Part shown: positions 1 to 12,168 of the stretch, piece after piece
Numbering within the stretch: the first letter of the stretch is position 1
How the letters are laid out: each line of letters starts with the position of its first letter
Origin: Actinostola sp. cb2023
Lineage: Eukaryota > Cnidaria > Anthozoa > Actiniaria > Actinostolidae
Direction: 5' to 3'
Length of the DNA stretch: 64,000 nt
Assembly: GCA_033675265.1 (NCBI GenBank)
Contig: JAUJYZ010001494.1
Span: 772,001 to 836,000, forward strand
The notes under the pieces: generated by a model
The model's input: the letters and a program-made list of their open reading frames with translations, nothing else
Database searches by the model: none
What the model was told of the DNA's origin: nothing
Program-made: the position numbers and the translations under genes

Positions 1-44
<44 letters not shown>

Positions 45-1531
45 GGGTAGGTAGAGAGGTATTAAGTTAGAGTGGAAAGGAAATTTAACTGCTACGTACA
101 TTGTCTATTCATAGCTATTTTACTGATCACGTACAGATAAAGGTAGTAGTGTTAACTATAGAATGATACTTAATATAATACAATTACTTATAATCCTAAC
201 AGGTACAGCTATTGGTACTCTTTGCAGTTTCTTAAGTTAATCGGAATCAAATCTATTCTTTGCCTTCTTTTCATAACGTCATATTAGCTCCCTGAAAAAA
301 CAAACAAAGAAACTTCGTCTTATTATGGAAAATATCTCAACGAATCGTGCAATAAATTGTCAGCGTTGAAATGGGTGTGTCTTGGAATTCAACCAAAGAG
401 AGAGGGAAACCCGTGTCCCAGTCTTTCCCAGTTAATCAGGTAACACAGTTAATCCAGGGTATGCTGTGTGTGAAAGTCACACTAAATATGAATGTTACAA
501 ATACCGGCACACACTACTTGGCGAGAATACTTTCTCTAGATGATGATGCGTATGGTGTGAGCGCAAGTGACTCCCTAGATCGGTACACACGACGGTCAAA
601 CGCAATTCCCCCTGACCTTTTTCGCGTTCTACAAGGACGCATATACAACGGTCATATTTTCACAGTCAGTTCTTTGTAAGAATTTGATTTGATTTTCCTT
701 TTTCCTTTTTTCCGAATTTTCTGCTTCACGTCGCTTTCAGGCAAATTTGACAACACTCACAGCCGAACGGAAAAAAAGAATGACAACAGTTATGCACAAA
801 ACGGTAGTAAGAGTTATCGATGTTCCTCACTTACTAAAGAGTCTATATTTGCGTGTATATCTGCACAAGAATGAGTTCGAAACTTCGAGACAAGTTTTCC
901 GCTATCATTTTAAAGGAGAACTGAAGCCTAAATTTATCTTTAAATGAAAACAAAGAGAATGTTGTGCACAATCATTTTCTAAACGAATTTCCAATTGTTT
1001 TTATTTTTATGAAGAAGAAATTTGAGTTTTAATTGTAAAAACACATGGATTACCGCTGAATTGAGCGCGGCTCACTTCAGTAATTATTCCCCATGTCTGA
1101 TGTCACCTATCCCAAGGGAAAGTGCAATCACAATGTAGAGTAATTATAAGTACATTGTATTTTCTTGTACCCGAGAAAATGTGGGGAGCGGATTTTACTA
1201 TTCCCCATAAACGACGTCACAAACAAAAAGATTTGAGCCGACGGTAAAACGGCAAAATGGCGGATGATATTCCATATTGAACGTAAATTATGTTGATATC
1301 TAAGAAAGATTTGCAAAAATTAATACTCAAGTAATGCTAATTATAATGTACTGAGACATATCTAACTTTCTTGAGAAAATAAATTTTGTCTTCAGTTCCC
1401 CTTTAAGCATTGTAGACGTTTGACTACCGTGTGAGTTTGACACATCAATGACGCGTAACGTATCGCTTTGCGTTCACGTACGTACGCGCTCGCCTACGTG
1501 TTTCGCATAACGTAAGTACCTACTAGTTTAT
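1..1531. other. 3' flank of the kinase gene
   Basis: It starts with a (GATA)n microsatellite at 1-44. The rest is AT-rich with no coding signal I trust. A TTTATT at 1000-1005 (AATAAA on the minus strand) is a possible but distant polyadenylation signal. The short ORFs here lack family motifs. Confidence 0.5.
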
Positions 1532-1736
1532 CTATGTAGCTATTTGTACCAGGCTATTGTTCTCGCGGGACGTTTGTTTCAGCTTTTTTCTTTTCTTGTG
1601 ATGCTCTGATTTGCAAGTGTCATTAGATTCGTTGTGTTGTGTAGTTCTTCGTACTCTACGACTAGGACTTTTCTGTATCAATTCCTCGGTGTTCAGCCAT
1701 GGGTGGTTAAGACATTCATCGACGGTTGGTCGGTCA
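1532..1736 (-). CDS. STK17: STK17-like kinase last exon (stop codon)
   Basis: It follows a GTTTGCAG acceptor in phase 1. It encodes DRPTVDECLNHPWL, the end of the kinase domain, then a hydrophilic 50-residue tail (VRRTTQHNESNDTCK, HHKKRKKLKQTS) and TAG at 1534-1532. The tail is short, as in STK17 proteins, and has no recognisable further domain. Confidence 0.85.
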
Positions 1737-4700
1737 CTGCAAACGTGAGGCTCTAGTTAGAACATCGGTGTTGGTGGGCTATACAACTATAACACTCTAA
1801 GAGGCCAATTCAACTGCGCCCGCAAAGGAAGCTATACCCCCAACCCCAGCCTTTTGCAGGCGTTTTTACATTAAAAACTGCGCCCGCAAAGAAGGCTATA
1901 CCCCCAACCTCATGTTGTTCAAGTATCTTCAATAATGGTGGCGTACTTCGGGGTTTTAGAGATAATTTAATGTCACTCCAACAATCGCCCTCCCACCCAC
2001 GGATTGATGACTGGCGCGAAACTATTAGGCAATTTCAATATTAGGTGATCACTTCATTAAATGTTTAGGGAGGTGCCGCTGAGCCCTCGAAACTCTGATC
2101 CTGTTTCGGACCCAGAAATGTTTATTGACATGTTATCACAGACTATATGCCGTAAAAAGATTTTACCATGTTCCAGACTAAAATCACTGAAAACCAATCC
2201 GTTTATCGGCACGTACATAGCTTGTATAGGAGGATTGTCAAAGCGACAATATATCAAGACTAAAAATAGCCTCTGGAACCCATGATAGCATATAATCATA
2301 AACTATGGAACTATAGTACATCAATATGACAAATACGAGTTGTAATACAGTCAACTCTCTCAAACCGGCGGAGACCCTCGGGAGACCCTCGGGAGACCCT
2401 CGGGAGACCCTCGGGAGACCCTCGGGAGACCCTTGGGAGACCCTCGGGAGACCCTCGGGACCGACTTTTGCTGTCCGCCTTATCAACGTGTCCATCCTAA
2501 AGAGAGTACATTTACAGTAAAACAATGTAGTAGGGGTTAGACAAACCCTCTGGGAGACTGTATCCTACAAGACCATAGGAGACGCCCTCTGTGTATGGGA
2601 GACGTTTCTTGCTTGTCATCCCCGGCAAATGGTGACATTCCAGTTAGCCTGGTCAATGAGGAGTTAGCCCCTCTAATGAGATCGTTTATTAGGGGGAGAC
2701 ATTCCTCCTGGTCAATGGTTTCAATAGAGACCCGTTTATTAGGGGGGAGAGGTGACATCCAGTTAGCCTGGTCAATGAGTTCAAGAGATATACCTTAGGG
2801 GGAGACCCTCGGGAGACCCGTTTATTAGGGGGAGGTGACATTCCAGTTAGCCTGGTCAATGAGTTCAATAGATATACTAATGAGATCGTTTATTAGGGGG
2901 ACATTTTTGCCTGTGAGTTCAATAGATATACTAATTATCAACGTGTCCAGTTAGCCTGGTCCTGAAAGATATACTAATGAGATCGTTTATTAGGGGGAGG
3001 TGACATTTTACAGTAAATACTAATGAGATGTTTATTAGGGGGAGGTGTCCAGTTAGGGTTATAGATATACTAATGAGAAACGTAGTCTGCCTAGAGATAT
3101 ACTAAGGGTTGACATTGTATCGTTCTATTACTAATGAGATCCATAGGTGACATTCCAGTTAGCCTGGTCAATGAGTTCAATAGATATACTAATGAATCGT
3201 TTATTAGGGGGAGGTGATTTTAGTGATAAAATCTAATGAGATCTAGGGGGAGGTGCTGTGTCAATGATATACTAATGAGATCGTTTATTAAATGACATTC
3301 CAGTAGCCTGGTCAATGAGTTCAATAGATATACTCGTTTATAGGGGGAACACAGTCGAGTTCAATAGATATACTAATTCGTTTATTAGGGGGAGGTGACA
3401 TTCTTAGCTTGTCAATGAGTTCCCCGGCTAATGAGATCGTTTAAGGGGGGTGACATTCCAGTTAGCCTGGTCAATGAGTTCAATAGATATACTAATGAGA
3501 TCGTTTATTAGGGAGATCGAGGTGACATTCCAGTTAGCCTGGTCAATGAGTTCAATAGATATACTAATGAGATCGTTTATTAGGGGGAGGTGACATTCCA
3601 GTTAGCCTGGTCAATGAGTTCAATAGATCGTCCAGTTAGCCTGGTCAATGAGTTCAATAGATTACTAACGAGATCGTTTATTAGGGGGAGGTGACATTCC
3701 AGTTAGCCTGGTCAATGAGTTCAATAGATTCAATAGAGTTCAATAGATATACTAATGAGATCGTTTATTAGGGGGAGGTGACATTCCAGTTAGCCTGGTC
3801 AATGAGTTCAATAGATATACTAATGAGATCGTTTATTAGGGGGAGGTGACATTCCAGTTAGCCTGGTCAATGAGTTCAATAGATATACTAATGAGATCGT
3901 TTATTAGGGGGAGGTGACATTCCAGTTAGCCTGGTCAATGAGTTCAATAGATATACTAATGAGATCGTTTATTAGGGGGAGGTGACATTCCAGTTAGCCT
4001 GGTCAATGAGTTCAATAGATATACTATATCGTTTATTAATGAGTTAGCCTGGTCAATGAGTTTATACTAATGAGATCGTTTATTAGGGGGAGGTGACATT
4101 CCAGTTAGCCTGGTCAATGAGTTCAATAGATATACTAATGAGATCGTTTATTAGGGGGAGGTGACATTCCAGTTAGCCTGGTCAATGAGTTCAATAGATA
4201 TACTAATGAGATCGTTTATTAGGGGGAGGTGACATTCCAGTTAGCCTGGTCAATGAGTTCAATAGATATACTATACTAGGGGATCCAGTTAGCCTGGTCA
4301 ATGAGTTCAATAGATATACTAATTATGTTAGCCTGGTCAATGATTCATAGATATACTAATGATCGTTTTAATTAGTAGTTTATTAGGGGGAGGTGACATT
4401 CCAGTTAGCCTGGTCAATGAGTTCAATAGATATACTAATGAGATCGTTTATTAGGGGGAGGTGACATTCCAGTTAGCCTGGTCAATGAGTTCAATAGATA
4501 TACTAATACTAATGAGTCAATGATCGTTTATTAGGGGGAGGTGACATTCCAGTTATTCAATGAGTTCAATAGTTAGATCCTGGTCAATGAGTTCAATAGT
4601 CAATGAGATCGTTTATTAGGGGGAGGTGACAATCAAGAGTTCAATAGATACTAATGAGATCGTTTATTAGGGGGAGGTGACATTCCAGTTAGCCTGGTCA

Positions 4701-7700
4701 ATGAGTTCAATAGATATACTAATGAGATCGTTTATTAGGGGGAGGTGACATTCCAGTTAGCCTGGTCAATGAGTTCAATAGATATACTAATGAGATCGTT
4801 TATTAGGGGGAGGTGACATTCCATTCCAGTTACTAATGGTCTGGTTCAATAGATAGTTCAATAATAATGAGATCGTTTATTAGGGGGAGGTGACATTCAG
4901 TTAGCCTGGTCAATGAGTTCAATAGATATGAGATCGTTTATTAGGGGAGGTGACATTCCAGTTAGCCTGGTCAATGAGTTCAATAGATATACTAATGAGA
5001 TCGTTTATTAGGGGGAGGTGACATTCCAGTTAGCCTGGTCAATGAGTTCAATAGATATACTAATGAGATCGTTTATTAGGGGGAGGTGAAATTAATTCCA
5101 GTGTGTCTGGTCAATTTCAAAAATATTGAGATACTAACGCATGCATGTGTAGAAGATACCTCAATGCGCATCGCAAGCACAACAAATGGACAATGTTTGA
5201 TCGTTCTGCGTCACGCAAGCACAACAAATGGACAATGTTTGATCGTTCTGCGTCACGCTCGATGTCACAGTGCTCGTCGTTGCGCGGCTTGCGTCGCTAG
5301 TGAAACCATTCTTAAGGTGGTTCCCGCATAATGAATGACCGGTTTGCCGTATTTTTTTTAACTCGCTCGCTCCGCGTCAATATTGCTTGGATTTTATTGT
5401 GCTTAACACAAATACTAATTCAACTATTCTGCCTTTCGACGGTGTATTCAAAATTATCATTGTAAGCCGCGTTTGTGAATGCCAGCTGATATTCAAACGA
5501 CACTATTTTCACTAAAACTGCTGGCAAGCGTTATTCCCTCGTACGATTTTTTTTAAACTTCGTGAACGGCCTTTTAAGGTCCCTAGTAATGTTCTGACGA
5601 GGTAAGAAAAAAATTGTTCGAGCCGAAATCACGTAACAACCGAAAGGTCCAAATTTTGACAACAAAAATATGAATTGGTGATTTCGGCTGGATCAATTTC
5701 CTTCTTACTTCGTCAGAACATTACTAGGGACCTCAAAAGGCTGTTCACGAAGTTTAAAAAAAATCGTACGAGGGAATAACGCTTGGCAGCGGTTTTAGTG
5801 AAAATAGTGTCGTTTGAATATCAGCTGGCATTCACAAACGCGGCTTACAATGATAATTTTGAATAAACCTTCCAAAAGCAGAATAGTTGAATTAGTATTT
5901 GTGTTAAGCACAATAAAATCCAAGCAATATTGACGCGGAGCGAGCGAGTTAAAAAATAATGCAAACCGGTCATTCATTATGCGGGAACCACCTTAAGGTA
6001 CCAGGGGACCTTCGTGACCACTGTTCACTGAAAGCCGCGTAGCGCTCTAACCACTCGTCCAACATGTATAAAAGTATACATTTTATTGCAGATTCTAAAT
6101 ATGCTTGAGATTATTTCCTATTTTGTAAATATTTTTTTGTTATTGCACATTTTAGAAAATTCGACCGGCCTTGTTCAAAGAGAATTGTGCACGCGGGAAT
6201 TCAATCGATTTCTAAACGGAAAGTGCCATTGTAATGAGCATACTTTGTTCTAAAAAACTGTGTCTCCGATTTTTGATACGTTGCCTCGTTTAAAAGTTAT
6301 TTGATGATTTATGTGTAAATCGCTTAAAAACACATTAATGAATTTTGACAGCAAATATCTCCTCAACAAAAGCGTTTATCGGAAATCGGAGATATAGTTT
6401 TTTAGAACAAAGTATGCTCATTACAATGGAACTTCCCGTTTAAAAATCGAGTGAATTCCCGCGTGCACAATTCTCTTTGAACAAGGCCGGTCGAATTTTC
6501 TAAAATGTGCAATAACAAAAAATATTTACAAAATAGGAAATAACCTCAAGCATATTTAGAATCTACATTTTTGACAGCAAATATCTCCTCAACAAAAGCG
6601 TTTATCGGAAATCGGAGATATAGTTTTTTAGAACAAAGTATGCTCATTACAATGGAACTTCCCGTTTAAAAATCGAGTGAATTCCCGCGTGCACAATTCT
6701 CTTTGAACAAGGCCGGTCGAATTTTCTAAAATGTGCAATAACAAAAAATATTTACAAAATAGGAAATAACCTCAAGCATATTTAGAATCTACATTTATTC
6801 AGCTTTAAGAAAATGTATACTTTTATACATGTTGGACGAGTGGTTAGCGCGCTACGCGGCTTTCAGTGAACAGTGGTCACGAAGGTACCAGGGGACCTTA
6901 AGCAGCAACTTTGAAGAACAAGTTTTTAATTCTGAAAAAGTTTGGGTCAGATTCCAGACCGCGCATGTTTTACTGCACTACGTGTACATCCGCTGATTCA
7001 CGAACTGTTGTTAAAGTGTATATCAGGGTTATTCGTTTCTTTTGAAAATTGATTACATATAAAGTGAATAGTGGGATGTTTCAGTATTTTGTGATTTGAA
7101 CTTCGTATTTGCGAGTTATAAAGGTTTGAAATCGTGATATGCTAATTAGGTAACGTCAACGCAGGCATTTGCCGTAACTTATTTTTATTTTTTCAAGTAG
7201 CACTCTTTTCTAAAATAGAAATAAAAGTTTCACATCATTTATATAAGTTGTAGAATAACTTTTTGCCAGTTTAAAAATGTCAGTAATTTGCAAAGTGGCG
7301 CTTTTGTATAATAAATGATGCCTGCGTTGACGTCACCTAATTAGCATATCACGATTTCAAACCTTTATAACTCGTCAATGCGAAGCTCAAATCACAAAAT
7401 ACTGAACCATCCCACTATTCACTTCATATGTAATCGATTATTCCGCGCATTGGCTCATGGTCTCGGATCATCCACTTCATGGATCAGATCGCTCGTTATA
7501 AACGATTTTTTAAATAGGCGTTTACCGCTGACCACAAGAGATGTGTACTTACATAACATATGCGACGACTCCAATACTCCTGGAAAATAAATCCAATGAA
7601 TAACTGCATTAATAACTATAACAGCAAGGAAGGCAAAGCATTGAATGGGGATTCTTACCAGATATCGCTAGGTTTCCCTACAGGTTCAAACTCCAGTATT

Positions 7701-9353
7701 TCTGGTGCTGTGTCGGACAGAAACATTGAGTTAGAGATTATCAGTTCACAAGGTTTTGAAATGGACTGTTCAAGATTTATCCAAGACAACAACACTCGAA
7801 GAAGATGCTTCCATTCAGTCAATCAATCAATCAAAGCTTTTATTTAACCACGGAATCTCTTCAATACAATGTGATTGGTCTCCCAGAGAGCCGTATATAT
7901 AGATATAAATAATAGTTTACAATAAGTTAAAAAGTTTCTATTTACATATCATATATTATTAATAATAAATTACATGTATTATCAAAGTGAGTTACTTATT
8001 GCCTCAGTTATGGCGTTTTATACCTGGAAATGGGTTTCTATGTTGAGTGGGTTACCTGTGGTAGGGTTTCTATATATGGCGAGTGGGTTACCTGTGGCCA
8101 GGGTTTCTATGGCGCGTGGGTTACCTGTGGCCAGGGTTTCTATGGCGCGTGGGTTACCTGTGGTCAGGGTTTCTATGGTGAGTGGGTTACCTGTGGTCAG
8201 GGTTTCTATGGCGCGTGGGTTAGAGAGGGAGTTAACCGCCCGGCGACCCTCGCCTTATTCCCTCTCGGTCAGTCACCGTATGTCCGTAACCATGATGCAC
8301 ATTAATCCACTAGCTACCCCCTCCCCCCCCCAAAAAAATGTTTCTACGGTGGAGGACACCCGCATATCAGGTTACAAGTAGAAGAGCTGCAAATGTCGTT
8401 GTGGGCTACTAGGTTTTTAGCCCTTAAGGTCGATGATCCTACTGACAACATGCACTGCAGCTGGAGAACAAGTCGTGAACTGAATTTGCGCCACGATATC
8501 ATCGAATCTTTTTTCGCTTACCGAGTGAGCACCAAGTCATTGATAGAGAGAGTCCAAGGAAGGAAAAGGGAGAGAATCCTTGTACTTACCTACATATTCG
8601 GGAGTACCAACAATAAGGCAAATCTGTTCACCAGGTTTGATTTTTCTAGCGAGGCCAAAGTCTATAATTTTTATTTCAGGGTAGAGAACTTCTGTCATCA
8701 ACAGGATGTTATTGGGCTGAAAGAAAATACAACCATTTTAATATTCATCTATTTATCCCTTTATCCATTCATTCCTCCCTCCGCTCGTCCCTCCATTCCA
8801 TCCTTCTTTTTTCCTTCTTTCTTCCTTCCTTCGTTCTTTCAGCCATTCCGAGCTTATATTCGATAGATAAAGAGAAACAACGTAAATTGATATTCGCAAC
8901 ACAAACTCTATCTCCTTATGTTTCAGGGAACGTTTAGATTGCATTCAGAGTAGCACAGGGCCTTCATTCAGCGAACGTCTAGGGGCGAGCCGTCATGCAA
9001 CATATGCCTCTTCTCTTTAACAGTCTCGTTGTAAGGTCAAGCTATGACCAACAAACACCTTTGCTCTAATTGTAGGTTCAACTGTTCTTGTGGATTGAAA
9101 ACAACCGTGAGATTTATTCATCTGCATGAATTTCCTACTGCATTCTCAGACATCCTTGCAATGCAATTAGAACATACATATTAACCCTAGTCCAGGTCAA
9201 TACTGCAGGTTTAAACTCTAATTCTAATCTGGTGTTGAGTCACTTGTTTGTAATTATCTTGTTTGTAATAGGTTTATTGCATCATAGGATCTCTCAGAGG
9301 CTCCTTGTCAGCTCTCGCTGCTTCGCGGCTCAAATATTCACAGTAGAGAAAGG

Positions 9354-9389
<36 letters not shown>

Positions 9390-12131
9390 GGGGGGGGGGG
9401 GAGGAGGGAGAGAGGGCCGGGAGAGAGGGAGCGAGAGAGAGTTTGACAGAACACGGTACTAAAGAGAACATCTAGGGCGCTTTCCATTTGGAAGAACTGA
9501 CTGGTCTGATCAACCGGTTCTTAAATGGAATGTCTCAGTTCTGAGAACTGTCTGAACCAGTTCCCAGAACTGACGTGTTCCATTTAAGAACTGGTCGGAA
9601 AGTCCAGTCAGTTAGAACTGCCAAATGGAAAGTGCCCCTAGTCATGAAATATCAGATGAAGACAGTCCGCTGTGCAAGGATATTATATTACGTTGTGCAA
9701 TGTATTCAGGATTTAGCAGCACTAAGACATGTCTAATTATCATGACCTCAGGTCCAAGTAATCACGAGCTAATCACAGATAAAGACTCGTCATGCGAATG
9801 GTTTGATAATCTTCCTACCGAATCTTATATAGGGTTCCTATGAAGGGGTTTCTGTTAACCTTTATCAGTCGTGATTCATAAGTTTGTTGTATGTCACCAA
9901 CCCTCTGTAGAGACTGATTCGGTTGCAGTTGACGCACTTGGAGATAACACTATCAATGGACACTACATCGAAAACTTGTCACTTTTTCTGTACTTGTTTT
10001 TAGTCACGTGCCGCACATCCCTTCCCTGGCTTGCAGATCAGGATAGAGAGATTCCCTGGGGGTTTCGTAGTAGGATTTCTATTCAAAAAGTGTAAAGTCT
10101 GATGATTTGATTTCTATAAACTTTTAAAATGTAGAATGTAGATTGTCTGTCGGCAGCCATTTCTGCGCTATGTTTGTAGACAGTGAACTCTTATTTTAGG
10201 AATATTATTTATATGATAAGAGGAATGATAGACTTTAAACAGTGCCTACTATAAAATGCTTTTCACCCAAAATCTCACTCTGCCAAACTTTGCAAATTTT
10301 TCCAAAGAAGTTTCCAAGCAAACACGCTTACAAACCTACAAGTTTACAAACAAACAAGTTTACAAACAAACAAGTTTACAAACAAACAAGTTTACAAACA
10401 AACAAGTTTACAAACAAACAAGTTTAAGTTTACAAACAAACAAGTTTACAAACAAACAAGTTTACAAACAAACAAGTTTACAAACAAACAAGTTTACAGA
10501 TAAGTTTACAAACAAACAAACAAGTTTACAAACAAACAAGTTACAAAGAAACAAGTTTACAGATAAGTTTACAAACAAACAAGTTCCCAAGCAAGCACGT
10601 TTACAAACTGAAACAAGTTTACAAGCAAACAAACAACTGAACAAACAAGTTTCCAAGCAAACACGTTTACAAATCTACAAGTTTACAGATAAGTTTACAA
10701 ACAAACAAGTTTCCAAGCAAACACGTTTACAAACTGAAACAAGTTTACAAGCAAACAAACAACTGAACAAACAAGTTTCCAAGCAAACAGCAAACCTACG
10801 TTTACAAACAAACAAGTTTACAAGCAAACAAGTTTACAAACAAACAAGTTTACAAACAAACAGTTTTACAAACAAACAAGTTTACAAACAAACAAGTTTA
10901 CAAACAAATAATTTTACAAACAAACAAGTTTACAAGCAAACAAGTTTCCAAGCAAGCACGTTTACAAACAAACAATTTTACAAACAAACAAGTTTACAAG
11001 CAAACAAGTTTACAAACAAGCAAGTCTACAAACAAACAATTTTACAAACAAACAAGTTTACAAGCAAACAAGTTTCCAAGCAAGCACGTTTACAAACTGA
11101 AACAAGTTTACAAGCAAGCAAACAAGTTTACAAACAAGCAAGTCTACAAACAAACAATTTTACAAACAAACAAGTTTACAAGCAAACAAGTTTCCAAGCA
11201 AGCACGTTTAGAAACTGAAACAAGTTTACAAACAAACAAGTTTCCAAGCAAGCACGTTTACAAACTGAAACAGCAAACAAACAACTGAACAAACAAATTT
11301 CCAAGCAAACACGTTTACAAACAAACAATTTTACAAACAAACAAGTTTCCAAGCAAACACGTTTACAAACTGAAACAAGTTTACAACTGAACAAACAAGT
11401 TTCCAAGCAAGCACGTTTACAAACTGAAACAAGTTTACAACTGAACAAACAAGTTTCCAAGCAAGCACGTTTACAAACTGAAACTGACAAGTTTACAAGC
11501 AAACAAACAACTGAACAAACAAGTTTCCAAGCAAACACGTTTACAAATCTACAAGTTTACAGATAAGTTTACAAACAAACAAGTTTCCAAGCAAACACGT
11601 TTACAAACTGAAACAAGTTTACAAGCAAACAAACAACTGAACAAACAAGTTTCCAAGCAAACACGTTTACAAACCTACAAGTTTACAAGCAAACAAGTTT
11701 ACAAACAAGCAAGTTTACAAACAAACAATTTTACAAACAAACAAGTTTACAAGCAAACAAGTTTCCAAGCAAGCACGTTTACAAACTGAAACAGCAAACA
11801 AACAACTGAACAAACAAGTTTCCAAGCAAACACGTTTACAAACCTACAAGTTTACAAACAAACAAGTTTACAAACAAACAATTTTACAAACAAACAAGTT
11901 TCCAAGCAAGCACGTTTACAAACTGAACTAGTTTACAAACAAACAAACAACTGAACAAACAAGTTTCCAAGCAAACACGTTTACAAGCTGAAACAAGTTT
12001 ACAAGCAAACAAGTTTACAAGCAAACAAGTTTACAAACAAACAAGTTTTCAAGCAAGCAAGCAAGCAAACAAACAAACCATTGAACGAACGAACGAACGA
12101 ACACATGTCTATCGTATTAGTATAAGCCAAC

Positions 12132-12168
<37 letters not shown>

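Noticed and set aside
5995..6897. tRNA-like end (GGACGAGTGGTTAGCGCGC) as a tRNA gene
   Set aside because: No cloverleaf, no TTCGA B-box or acceptor stem could be formed; it is the end of a foldback element.
10256..11218. 320-codon plus-strand ORF
   Set aside because: Pure translation of the ACAAGTTTACAAACAA array; the same array is also open on the other strand.
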